A DNA stretch of 17,069 nucleotides, taken from assembly GCA_031266255.1 (NCBI GenBank), contig JAISBK010000035.1, forward strand, positions 1 through 17,069, in the 5' to 3' direction. Origin of the DNA: Treponema sp. GTDB lineage: Bacteria > Spirochaetota > Spirochaetia > Treponematales > Breznakiellaceae. The position numbers were made by a program, and so were the translations under genes. The notes beneath the pieces are model-generated. The model ran no database searches. It had not been told where the DNA came from and saw only the letters and a program-made list of their open reading frames with translations. This document shows, piece after piece, positions 1-7,443 of the stretch (its first letter is position 1; each line of letters opens with the position of its first letter).

Positions 1-32
<32 letters not shown>

Positions 33-155
33 CAATTCTATATTATACAAGGAATTACAAAGTGTCTTGTAAGAATTTTTTGCAGGATGAAACTCACTTG
101 TCTTTCTACCGGACAATTAAAAAACCCTCCAAAGTATAACCGTAAAGTGAGCCAG

Positions 156-180
156 TTTCAAAACTCGGTTACTTTTGAAA
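156..180. repeat. Small palindromic hairpin motif, copy 1
   Basis: TTTCAAAA (156-163) and TTTTGAAA (173-180) form a perfect 8-bp stem around the 9-nt loop CTCGGTTAC. The same design, with a very similar loop (CTCAGCTGA), recurs at 3547-3579. There is no T-run after it, so it is not a standard terminator. Confidence 0.65.
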
Positions 181-241
181 TAGCCCTAAATGATAATACA
201 TCCAGATATAATGATTGTCAATAACAAATGTGAGGGGTGTA

Positions 242-378
242 GCAATTTTCAGTTTCAGGAAAAAATGTCCTAAGTCACTAGAAACCGTATTATAAAGTAT
301 ACAGCTTGTATGGTTAAATGACCCTCATTTCAACTTTTTAAATTTCTTCTGAGCTGGTTCGCTCTTGACGGCATTACT
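242..378. repeat. Diverged dispersed repeat, copy A
   Basis: From GCAATT at 242 to about 378 this stretch aligns with 12741-12856. Shared blocks include AGGAAAAAATGTCC, AAACCGTATTAT and, near the end, TTGACGG. Copy A has 16 extra bases (294-309) inside the block where copy B reads straight from CCGTATTAT into ATGG. No frame is open across either copy, so it is non-coding or a decayed element. A TTGACG hexamer lies at 365-370, but no matching -10 follows 17 bases later. In copy B such a -10 is present. Confidence 0.7.
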
Positions 379-938
379 ACCAGTGAACAGGCCAATCTTG
401 CTTGCGGTTAGCTACGAACGGACCACTGACAAAAGTATTATTTTACAGATGGCAAAGAACCAGGTTCGGCGATTGCTTAGGGAGGGTGAAATATTCGCTG
501 ACTATTGACTGTCGAAAACAACATCGAAAATAACGCCGTCACCATGTTCGAAATAGACAAAAATGATTTTTTAAAGCAAAACCCGTAAATATATCGGTAT
601 GAACAGAACGAATGTAGGTCGGCTGCTGTACGGCAGTAAAAGGTTCTTAAACAAGCTCCCCACAGCGATGGCAATAACCCCCGCACAACTCCCTACTCTT
701 ATCCTGGTCCACACCAAGGAGGCTCAGGTCATCCCTTCTCAAATCTGCGGTCATATCAGGATCGTCCAAACGACCAGGGCAAAACGGGGATCTTCACGAA
801 GTTTTTGATATTCAAGGATACTTCCGCAAACCATAAGGGCTTATAACCCTCAAGCAGTACCTGAAATATGACGAAAATTATATAAAATTTAAGAAAAAAA
901 CAAAAATAGAGCAATAGATTATTATAAGGAGGGGTCCT

Positions 939-2651
939 ATGAAAAGGACATCAAAATTAGCGCTTATAGGGGTGTGGAGCATCTTCATTGCCTTTACCCT
1001 GGAAGCGCAGCAGATAAAGCCGACGCTTACCATCCTGCCTTTTACCGGTGCGGTTGGGGAAGATGAAGAAATCATTACGTTATTATTTGCGAATCAAGAA
1101 GATATCCGTACTGCTTTTACGGTGATACCTTGTTCCACCAATTTTCAACGTATTTCCGAAGAGACCGTAGGTCTTAGTTCAGCACAAGACCATGAGGCTC
1201 TTATTGGGGAAATACAACAGGAGCTTAACGCGGACTTTACCCTCATGGTACGGGCTGAAAAGGTAGGAACCACTCATCTGGCCCTTATCTCATTGGTGGA
1301 ACTGAAAACCCTCAGATTCTTAGGCGGTGAGTATCGGCAATACCGCAGCCTCAGCGAATTTCGTTATTCTGTACCGGATATAGCAGCCAACCTGATACAG
1401 GCTGCCCAGAGAAGGGATGAGGAAGTGCCCAAGCTCACGGTCTTCCCCTTTTATATCCACGGGGTACCATCCTGGGAGGCGGATATATTAGTCCAATTAC
1501 TCACCATTGAATTAGCAAACAGCCGTAAGTATGCGATACTGCCCTGGGATTTAAGCATTGAAACCATGATTCGGGACTTCAGCATACCTTATTCCGGCAT
1601 CATTGATCCTGACCGTATCAAAACCATCGGCATCATCACCAATATTCCCTATGTCCTTGCAGGAGATGTGCTTAACTTGGGAAGCACTAAGCTGTTCATA
1701 GCTTCTATTGTGGATACCGAAGATGGAAACCTGGTCAGTGGAGGAGACATAGAATACAGGGCTATAAACGAGGATTTATCACCCTTAATGGCGGAACTGC
1801 TCACTTCTCTAAGCGGAGAAGCGCTTCAAATAACGGACCTCCCGGAAATCACGGAACCGATAAGAACCGAAACTGCTCCAGCCGAAGCTGCTACTGCACC
1901 GGAAGAGCGAGTTGTCCCCTTTGAACAAGGGGTCCGCATACCCGAAGGAGTCGTGTTATTGGGAAGTCCTCTTTCAGAAGTTGCCCGGGATAGGGATGAA
2001 GTACAGCATCGGGTCAGGGTTCTTAGTTTTTATATAGGAAAATATGAGGTGAGTCAGCAGGAATATAGCGCGATGATGGGGACTAATCCCAGTTATTTCC
2101 GAGGGGATAGGTTCCCTGTAGAGCGGGTAACCTGGTTTGATGCAGTACGGTACTGTAATACCCGAAGTATCAAGGAAGGCTTGACTCCGGCTTATGCTAT
2201 TGATAACGACGAAGTAACCTGGGATCAAAAAGCTAATGGATACCGTTTACCCACAGAAGCAGAATGGGAATATGCCTGCCGGGCAGGTACTACTACGGCC
2301 TTTAATGTGGGTGATACCATAAACACGAATCAGAGTAATTATGATGGAACCTATACCTATCCTGGCAGTTCCCGGGGCGTATACCGGCACCAGACAACAG
2401 CCATAGGCAGCTTTCCTCCGAATCCTTGGGGACTATACGATATGCATGGAAATGTTTATGAGTGGTGCTGGGATGAGTATGGGGCCTATGAATCCACTGA
2501 TTGGGTTCCCAACCGGCGGATAGTCCGGGGTGGAAGTTGGTACAGCGCCCCCCAATACCTGCGTTCCGCTAACCGGGTACGCATGGCTCCATCTACCAAG
2601 ACTACTTACTTAGGATTCCGTGTGGTGCGGAACGCTGAATCAGGAGAATAG
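939..2651 (+). CDS. Secreted protein with duplicated N-terminal module and FGE/SUMF1-like C-terminal domain
   Basis: The start is ATG, with ribosome binding site AAGGAGGGG at 926-934. The 570-residue product has a Sec signal peptide (lysine/arginine start, hydrophobic core about residues 7-20, likely cleavage after LEA near 23). Residues about 27-290 appear to be two related halves, each opening with a strand-like motif (LTILPF at 30-35, LTVFPF at 166-171) recalling CsgG/TolB-type periplasmic modules; this likeness is an inference. A proline/alanine/glutamate-rich linker (about 300-325) leads to a formylglycine-generating-enzyme/SUMF1-type domain at 332-566. That domain shows YRLPTEAEWEYACRAG (435-450), GLYDMHGNVYEW (498-509), VRGGSW (529-534) and a final LGFRVVR. 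True FGE has two active-site cysteines after the GGS motif; here those positions read S536 and L541. Oxidase activity is therefore unlikely, and a ligand-binding or structural envelope role is more plausible. The stop codon abuts the next gene. Confidence 0.85.
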   Translation: MKRTSKLALIGVWSIFIAFTLEAQQIKPTLTILPFTGAVGEDEEIITLLFANQEDIRTAFTVIPCSTNFQRISEETVGLSSAQDHEALIGEIQQELNADFTLMVRAEKVGTTHLALISLVELKTLRFLGGEYRQYRSLSEFRYSVPDIAANLIQAAQRRDEEVPKLTVFPFYIHGVPSWEADILVQLLTIELANSRKYAILPWDLSIETMIRDFSIPYSGIIDPDRIKTIGIITNIPYVLAGDVLNLGSTKLFIASIVDTEDGNLVSGGDIEYRAINEDLSPLMAELLTSLSGEALQITDLPEITEPIRTETAPAEAATAPEERVVPFEQGVRIPEGVVLLGSPLSEVARDRDEVQHRVRVLSFYIGKYEVSQQEYSAMMGTNPSYFRGDRFPVERVTWFDAVRYCNTRSIKEGLTPAYAIDNDEVTWDQKANGYRLPTEAEWEYACRAGTTTAFNVGDTINTNQSNYDGTYTYPGSSRGVYRHQTTAIGSFPPNPWGLYDMHGNVYEWCWDEYGAYESTDWVPNRRIVRGGSWYSAPQYLRSANRVRMAPSTKTTYLGFRVVRNAESGE

Positions 2652-3533
2652 GTGGTTTATTCCTGTCTCCATACCCATTCTACGTTCTGTGATGGTCAGG
2701 ATACGATTGAAACCCTGTGCCAGAGGGCATACGAAAAGGGTTTGGAGTCTCTGGGGTTTAGTTCCCATGCGCCGGTGTATCGCAAAACCGGGTTTTGTAC
2801 TGATTGGCATATTAAGGAAGATCGCTTTGAAGCATACTTGGATGCAGTACGGGAGGCCCGGCAACGCTGGGAAGGGAAGATCCGGATATTTCTTGGTCTG
2901 GAAATTGATTATATTCAGGGACTCATGGGTCCGGGAGATCGGGACTATCAAGACCTTGGGTTAGATTATCGTATCGGTTCAGTGCATTATGTGATTCCAC
3001 CCCATGGATCCCCTTTTGCGGTAGATGATAGTCCTGCAGTATTTGCAAAAGGTATCCGGGAGGGATTTTCCCATGATCCGGAAGCCTTAGTGGAAGCGTA
3101 TTGGGACACGGTTGAAGGGATGATCCTGGCTGGCGGCTTTGATATCTTGGGACATATAGATTTAATAAAGAAAAACCAGTCCCCATATAAGGGAAAAACC
3201 TGGTTTTCCTTGGAAAGTCCAGGGTATCAGCGCCGCATGATGGGCATTGCCGATACTATTGGGGCTTCTTCTTTGGTGGTAGAAGTTAACACCGGGGGGC
3301 TTAATCGTTATAAAATCTCGGAGACCTACCCTTCCTGTGCCCTGTTGCGGCTTTTACAGGTAAACCATGTACCGGTTATCATTACCGCGGATGCGCATAA
3401 AGCGGAAGATCTGGACGGCCATTACCGTGAAGCCCAGAAAACCCTGGTTCAGGCAGGATATACTCAGGGAGTTTTATTTGAAGGAACCATAAACGGGGTT
3501 CCTCAGTGGCGGGAAGAACCCTTGGAAGAATAA
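2652..3533 (+). CDS. hisJ: Histidinol-phosphatase, PHP family (HisJ/HisK type)
   Basis: Predicted to hydrolyse L-histidinol phosphate to histidinol in histidine biosynthesis, in the cytoplasm. The 293-residue product has the ordered PHP metal ligands: HTH (H7, H9), D14 in FCDG, E84 in LGLEIDYI, H112 in GSVHY, H168 in DILGHID, and D247 with H249 in TADAHKAED. The length is close to that usual for the HisJ family (about 260-290). The start is GTG at 2652, the base right after the preceding stop. Its ribosome binding site AGGAG (2642-2646) sits inside the end of the upstream gene, so the two are translationally coupled. No other histidine gene is present in the window. A related PHP-type phosphoesterase of other specificity cannot be excluded. 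Confidence 0.88.
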   Translation: MVYSCLHTHSTFCDGQDTIETLCQRAYEKGLESLGFSSHAPVYRKTGFCTDWHIKEDRFEAYLDAVREARQRWEGKIRIFLGLEIDYIQGLMGPGDRDYQDLGLDYRIGSVHYVIPPHGSPFAVDDSPAVFAKGIREGFSHDPEALVEAYWDTVEGMILAGGFDILGHIDLIKKNQSPYKGKTWFSLESPGYQRRMMGIADTIGASSLVVEVNTGGLNRYKISETYPSCALLRLLQVNHVPVIITADAHKAEDLDGHYREAQKTLVQAGYTQGVLFEGTINGVPQWREEPLEE

Positions 3534-3546
3534 AAAGTAAAGAGCA

Positions 3547-3579
3547 GCTGTTCCAAAACTCAGCTGATTTTGAAACAGC
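3547..3579. repeat. Small palindromic hairpin motif, copy 2, between hisJ and the SNF2 gene
   Basis: GCTGTTCCAAAA (3547-3558) pairs with TTTTGAAACAGC (3568-3579) with one mismatch around the loop CTCAGCTGA. The core and the loop match the hairpin at 156-180. There is no T-run, so it is not a standard intrinsic terminator. It lies in the 75-base gap between two plus-strand genes and could act as a processing or mRNA-stability element. Confidence 0.65.
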
Positions 3580-3598
3580 ATCAAGAAAATGTTAGCTC

Positions 3599-3603
3599 AG
3601 GAG
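3599..3603 (+). promoter_or_regulatory. Ribosome binding site that fixes the SNF2 gene start
   Basis: AGGAG lies 5 bases before the ATG at 3609. The in-frame TTG at 3570 lies inside the hairpin arm and has no such site, so the longer reading is disfavoured. Confidence 0.8.
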
Positions 3604-3608
3604 ATTAC

Positions 3609-6600
3609 ATGGCTAGACAGAAGTATGGGGTTACTCCTTGGGGTAAGTGGTTTATCGAGGTGCTGGATAGTTACCAGATGGGAGCTCGGCTTGACCGAGG
3701 CCGCAGTTATGCCAATACCGGGAAGGTCCTTTCCTTAGATATTACCGACAAAAGAGTAGTTGCTAAGGTTAAGGGGAATTACCGGCCTTTTTACCGGGTA
3801 GCAATTACCTTTCCTGAATTAAAAGACAAGGAACGAGTCCTGAAACTTATCCAGGAAGACCCCCGCCTGCTTGCTCTACTCGCTGCAGGGGAACTGCCTG
3901 AAGAATTGCTCATAAACCTTAAACAAGAAGGGATCAACCTCATCCCTAAACACTGGAATGAGATGAAACGGTCTTGTAATTGTCCGGATGACGGCGACCC
4001 TTGCAAGCACATGGCTGCCCTTTACTATATTATTGCCCGGGAAATTGATGGGGATCCTCGTATCCTTTTTCAGCTCCGGGGTATCAACCTAAAGGCCATA
4101 GCAGAATTGTTCGGCGCTTCCTTAGATCGGGAACTTCCCCCTCCTTTCACGGTAGAGGCGGATCCCAGCCCAAGAAATCTCCCTTTAGAAGCCCCGGAGC
4201 TTCCCGATCTTCCCCGGTGTACAGACTTGATCCTGTCCCTGCTTCCTTCGAATCCTTCATTCTCTGAACGGGACTTTACCCTGGTATTGGCAGAATTCTA
4301 CCACCGCGTTGCTCGGTTTGGACTGTGGGAGGCTGCTGAAGATGCAAGCCCTGAGATAGAACATACCTTTTCCCGTTCCCTCTGGACTATTATGAGTCGG
4401 GACCCTCGGCCAGGTGGGGAAATAGCACTGGTACAGGAAACCGTTTCTGGTGAAAAACACCGTTATACCCTCTATGAGGCATTTCAGTGTTTCCGTTCCT
4501 TTTCCGCTGATGATGGCACGGCTTCCTATATCTTTCTGTTTTACCTTTTCAAGTTCCTCAACATCCTCTGTACCGCCGGGGCCTTTATCCCAGGGGTACT
4601 GTGGAATAAAGGCCCTCAGAGAACCCGAAAAAACGGAAAAGCCTCGGCTTCTCCAAGTTTTCTCAGGATCATCTGGAAACCTTTTGATAGCCTGCCACTC
4701 ATCAACGAGACCCTCAATCTGCTTGCCGCGTATGAGGATCGTATGTTACCCCTTGATAGGAAGTCCAAGGAAAAGACCTTTGCCAGCGGTCGCAGTGTGG
4801 TAAACCTTCTTGCTTCAGCCTTTCTGGGAGAATGGGTGAAGCAGCACTATTTCTCCCAAACCTATCAAAAAGGGAGTGCTGATTATCGGGAACTCCTAGG
4901 CCTCTTTTTCCAAGGTCAGACCTGTAATGTATCTTCCCCGGCCATGCGGAGCATACCCCTGGCCATTGATCGCTGGCTTTCGGTACTGTACATTGATTTT
5001 TCCGCGTGGAAGTATCGGCTTAGTCTCAAAGGGGCTTCTTCCCGCGGTGAAATCATAGACCTGGATTTTAGGCTTTCTATGGAGGTCCTGCTTGAAGGTC
5101 CCGAAGGGCTTAAAAAGATCCCCCTCAAGGATGCGGCTCAGGAAACCGGAACTATTGAGGTACTCAAAGCCCCTACTGCGCTTTCCCATTATCTCCCGGA
5201 ATTGGGACGCCTGAGTTCCAAGACCTCGGTACGGCTTACCGAAGAACGGCTCCTTGACTTCCTTGACCGTGCTTCCCTACTCCTCTCCCGTTTGGGGATC
5301 GAGGTGGTGTTTCCCAAGAACCTCCACCGGGAATTAAAACCCCGTCTGGTGTTAAAAACTTCCGCTAAACAGGCAGGGGCTTTGGTGAATTACCTGGGGC
5401 TTGATTCCCTGTTGGATTGGCAATGGCAGGTGGCCATTGGGGACGATATCCTCACGCAAGAGGAGTTTAATGCCTTGGTGAAACAGAAAAAGGGCATGGT
5501 TACCTTTAGGAATACCTTTATCCGCCTGGATCCTGAAGAGCTTGCCCGGCTGCTCAAGAAGGCCCAGCAAGAAACCCCCCAGATAAGCGATTTCCTCAAA
5601 GCCTATTTCACCGATGATTGCGTCCTCTCCTTTGATGCAGAACAGATCATGAACCAGCTTGTAGCCGAGCGGAGTTTTCCGATTCCCCAGGGTCTCAATG
5701 CACAACTTCGGCACTATCAGGAACGGGGTTATAACTGGATATGCTCTCTTCTGCTTGCCGGGTTCGGCTGCGTCCTCGCGGACGACATGGGGCTGGGCAA
5801 GACGATCCAATCTATCACCGCCCTGCTATGGCTCAAAGAGGAGGGCCTCTTAGGGAATCATAGTCTCATCATTGCCCCTGCGGCACTGCTTGAAAACTGG
5901 GAGCAGGAACTAAGCCGTTTTGCCCCGGCTCTCTCAGTATCTCGGTATCACGGGACAAAGCGTAACCTAGCGGATGAGCATGATGTGTTTCTCACCACCT
6001 ACCAGACTGCGGTGCGGGATAGTACTAAGCTCCAAGAGCATCCTTTCTCCCTCTTAATCGTGGACGAGGCTCATCTCATGAAGAATGCCGATACCCGGGG
6101 AGCTAAAACGGTCAAACAGCTCAAATCCCAGTATCGGCTTGCCCTTTCGGGAACACCGGTGGAGAACCGCTTAGAGGATATGCGTTCTCTCTTTGATTTC
6201 ATCCTTCCAGGTTACCTGGGTACTGCTTCCCAGTTTAGAGATGAGTACCGGTTTCCCATTGAGGTGATGCGCCAGAAAGAGAAAGCCGAGGTGCTGAAAA
6301 AAATTACCGCGCCGTTTTTGTTACGGCGGCTTAAAACCGATAAGAACATCATAGCGGATCTGCCTGAGAAGATAACCAGTAATGAATATGCGGTATTGGA
6401 AAAGGAACAAGCTGCGCTTTACGAAAGTATCGTTACCGAAACCATGAAAAAATCAGAAGCCATGGAGGAGGAACCCCAGTCCCGCGCCGCCCTGGTACTA
6501 GGTTTGCTCACGGCATTGAAACAGGTCTGTGATCATCCCCGGGTGTACGATAAAGAAAGCCCTGCACTATCACAATATTCTGGTAAGGCCCAGTTACTCC

Positions 6601-7100
6601 TTACCCTGGTAGAATCAATCCTGGCTAATCGGGAAAAAGTGCTCATCTTCAGCCAGTATGTAGAGGCCCTGCACTGTCTTGAGGCTATCATTCGGAATGA
6701 ATTGGGGGAAATGACCTGGATGTATCACGGCGGTATGGCTCAAAAGAAACGGAGCCAGGTAATCGACCGGTTTCAAACGGATCCCAGCGCGCGGATTCTC
6801 CTGGTAAGTCTCAAAGCCGGTGGACTTGGTCTCAATCTCACTGCTGCGAGCCGGGTGATCCACTACGATTTATGGTACAATCCTGCGGTGGAAAATCAGG
6901 CTACTGACCGGGTCTTTCGTATCGGCCAAACCAGAAACGTCTTTGTTCACCGGTTCATTACCAAGGGCAGCTTTGAGGAGAAGATAGACGCGATGCTCAA
7001 GAGCAAACGGGAACTGGCAGACATGACCGTATCCACCGGGGAATCCTGGATCACCCGCATGAGCCACGAAGAACTTAAATCCCTCTTTCACCTGCGGTGA
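3609..7100 (+). CDS. SNF2-family DNA-dependent ATPase/helicase with SWIM zinc finger
   Basis: The 1163-residue product is a predicted DNA translocase that would remodel protein-DNA or polymerase complexes. From ATG 3609 the N-terminus carries a SWIM zinc finger (C123-x-C125, then C132-x-H134). A long, poorly conserved middle region of the kind found in bacterial SNF2 proteins follows. The two RecA-like lobes then show motif I DDMGLGKT (725-732), motif II DEAH (819-822), motif III SGTP (847-850) and motif VI DRVFRIGQ (1100-1107). All catalytic motifs look intact. The SWIM-SNF2 combination is a known bacterial architecture, but its cellular role is poorly defined; transcription recycling as in RapA/HepA or DNA repair are options. 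It lies 75 bases downstream of hisJ on the same strand and is convergent with infB. Its stop codon lies in a 15-bp tandem repeat. Confidence 0.93.
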   Translation: MARQKYGVTPWGKWFIEVLDSYQMGARLDRGRSYANTGKVLSLDITDKRVVAKVKGNYRPFYRVAITFPELKDKERVLKLIQEDPRLLALLAAGELPEELLINLKQEGINLIPKHWNEMKRSCNCPDDGDPCKHMAALYYIIAREIDGDPRILFQLRGINLKAIAELFGASLDRELPPPFTVEADPSPRNLPLEAPELPDLPRCTDLILSLLPSNPSFSERDFTLVLAEFYHRVARFGLWEAAEDASPEIEHTFSRSLWTIMSRDPRPGGEIALVQETVSGEKHRYTLYEAFQCFRSFSADDGTASYIFLFYLFKFLNILCTAGAFIPGVLWNKGPQRTRKNGKASASPSFLRIIWKPFDSLPLINETLNLLAAYEDRMLPLDRKSKEKTFASGRSVVNLLASAFLGEWVKQHYFSQTYQKGSADYRELLGLFFQGQTCNVSSPAMRSIPLAIDRWLSVLYIDFSAWKYRLSLKGASSRGEIIDLDFRLSMEVLLEGPEGLKKIPLKDAAQETGTIEVLKAPTALSHYLPELGRLSSKTSVRLTEERLLDFLDRASLLLSRLGIEVVFPKNLHRELKPRLVLKTSAKQAGALVNYLGLDSLLDWQWQVAIGDDILTQEEFNALVKQKKGMVTFRNTFIRLDPEELARLLKKAQQETPQISDFLKAYFTDDCVLSFDAEQIMNQLVAERSFPIPQGLNAQLRHYQERGYNWICSLLLAGFGCVLADDMGLGKTIQSITALLWLKEEGLLGNHSLIIAPAALLENWEQELSRFAPALSVSRYHGTKRNLADEHDVFLTTYQTAVRDSTKLQEHPFSLLIVDEAHLMKNADTRGAKTVKQLKSQYRLALSGTPVENRLEDMRSLFDFILPGYLGTASQFRDEYRFPIEVMRQKEKAEVLKKITAPFLLRRLKTDKNIIADLPEKITSNEYAVLEKEQAALYESIVTETMKKSEAMEEEPQSRAALVLGLLTALKQVCDHPRVYDKESPALSQYSGKAQLLLTLVESILANREKVLIFSQYVEALHCLEAIIRNELGEMTWMYHGGMAQKKRSQVIDRFQTDPSARILLVSLKAGGLGLNLTAASRVIHYDLWYNPAVENQATDRVFRIGQTRNVFVHRFITKGSFEEKIDAMLKSKRELADMTVSTGESWITRMSHEELKSLFHLR

Positions 7101-7118
7101 GCGCACCTGCGGTGGGCG
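7089..7118. repeat. 15-bp tandem duplication across the SNF2 stop codon
   Basis: CACCTGCGGTGAGCG (7089-7103) is followed directly by CACCTGCGGTGGGCG (7104-7118), with 14 of 15 bases identical. Each unit contains the mini-palindrome CACC-TGC-GGTG. The first unit encodes the last residues and the TGA of the SNF2 protein. Confidence 0.85.
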
Positions 7119-7443
7119 TAGTGAGTGCGGCGTGGTTTGGTATAACGGCGTACGTCCCTTCGTTCCTGTTTCAAGCGATATGCAGGTTCAACACATGCGT
7201 GGGGAGCTTTTACCACGATAAGAAGCATCAAATTAGGCTATTGACCATGAGACCGGCGAAGCCATAGCTTTTTGGTTTGGGACAAGGAAATGAGCGTAGC
7301 AATGACCTAGCCTAACGGAACCTCGAGCCGCTGTAAGGTGGCGAAGCGTAAACAGTCCTGGTATGTACCCCTATCGCGGGGTAGGATGGTCCTCAGGCCG
7401 CTCCTCTGTTTGGGGCCTTGCGGCCCCCAAAATAGTGCTGTTT
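7101..7443. other. Gene-free convergent spacer with many possible RNA helices
   Basis: No credible coding sequence is present in these 343 bases between two convergent genes. Read as plus-strand RNA it offers an ordered set of helices. CGTGG 7198-7202 pairs with CCACG 7213-7217. TTAGGCTA 7233-7240 pairs with TAGCCTAA 7308-7315, enclosing 67 bases. GCCGC 7327-7331 pairs with GTGGC 7338-7342 (one G-U). CCTG 7357-7360 pairs with CAGG 7394-7397, enclosing TACCCC 7366-7371 with GGGGTA 7378-7383. A 9-bp GC-rich hairpin ends the series at 7409-7431. The number and nesting of helices suggest a structured RNA or a decayed ribozyme-like element. I cannot name the family, and the strand is undetermined. 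Confidence 0.4.
7409..7431 (-). terminator. GC-rich hairpin just after infB (terminator-like, no U-run)
   Basis: TTTGGGGCC (7409-7417) pairs with GGCCCCCAAA (7422-7431) with one bulged C. On the minus strand the loop is GCAA, a stable GNRA tetraloop, and the hairpin begins 12 bases after the infB stop. There is no T-run on either strand, so it is at best a weak or factor-dependent terminator, or a 3' stabilising hairpin for the infB mRNA. Confidence 0.4.

Noticed and set aside
505..588. A frame reading LTVENNIENNAVTMFEI, faintly like the IDNN...E...R C-terminal motif of IS66 transposases
   Set aside because: The match is a few residues in a low-complexity asparagine-rich stretch. A stop lies immediately upstream, and the neighbouring frames show no further IS66 similarity.
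477..686. Minus-strand open frame of 69 codons
   Set aside because: Overlaps the frame above on the other strand, has no ribosome binding site and no family resemblance.
599..808. Plus-strand open frame of 69 codons in the gene-free region
   Set aside because: No ribosome binding site, no recognisable domain, and composition not resembling the neighbouring genes.
881..886. TATAAA as a -10 for the FGE-like gene
   Set aside because: No acceptable -35 lies 16-18 bases upstream, and the whole stretch is AT-rich, so chance matches are expected.
3570..3608. Longer SNF2 start at TTG 3570
   Set aside because: The TTG lies in the arm of the hairpin and has no ribosome binding site, whereas ATG 3609 has AGGAG at ideal spacing.
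7125..7440. Group II intron or IscB-associated (HEARO-type) RNA as the identity of the structured spacer
   Set aside because: Only short motif-level resemblance to group II domain I. No domain V, reverse transcriptase or IscB gene is present, so the family was not assigned.
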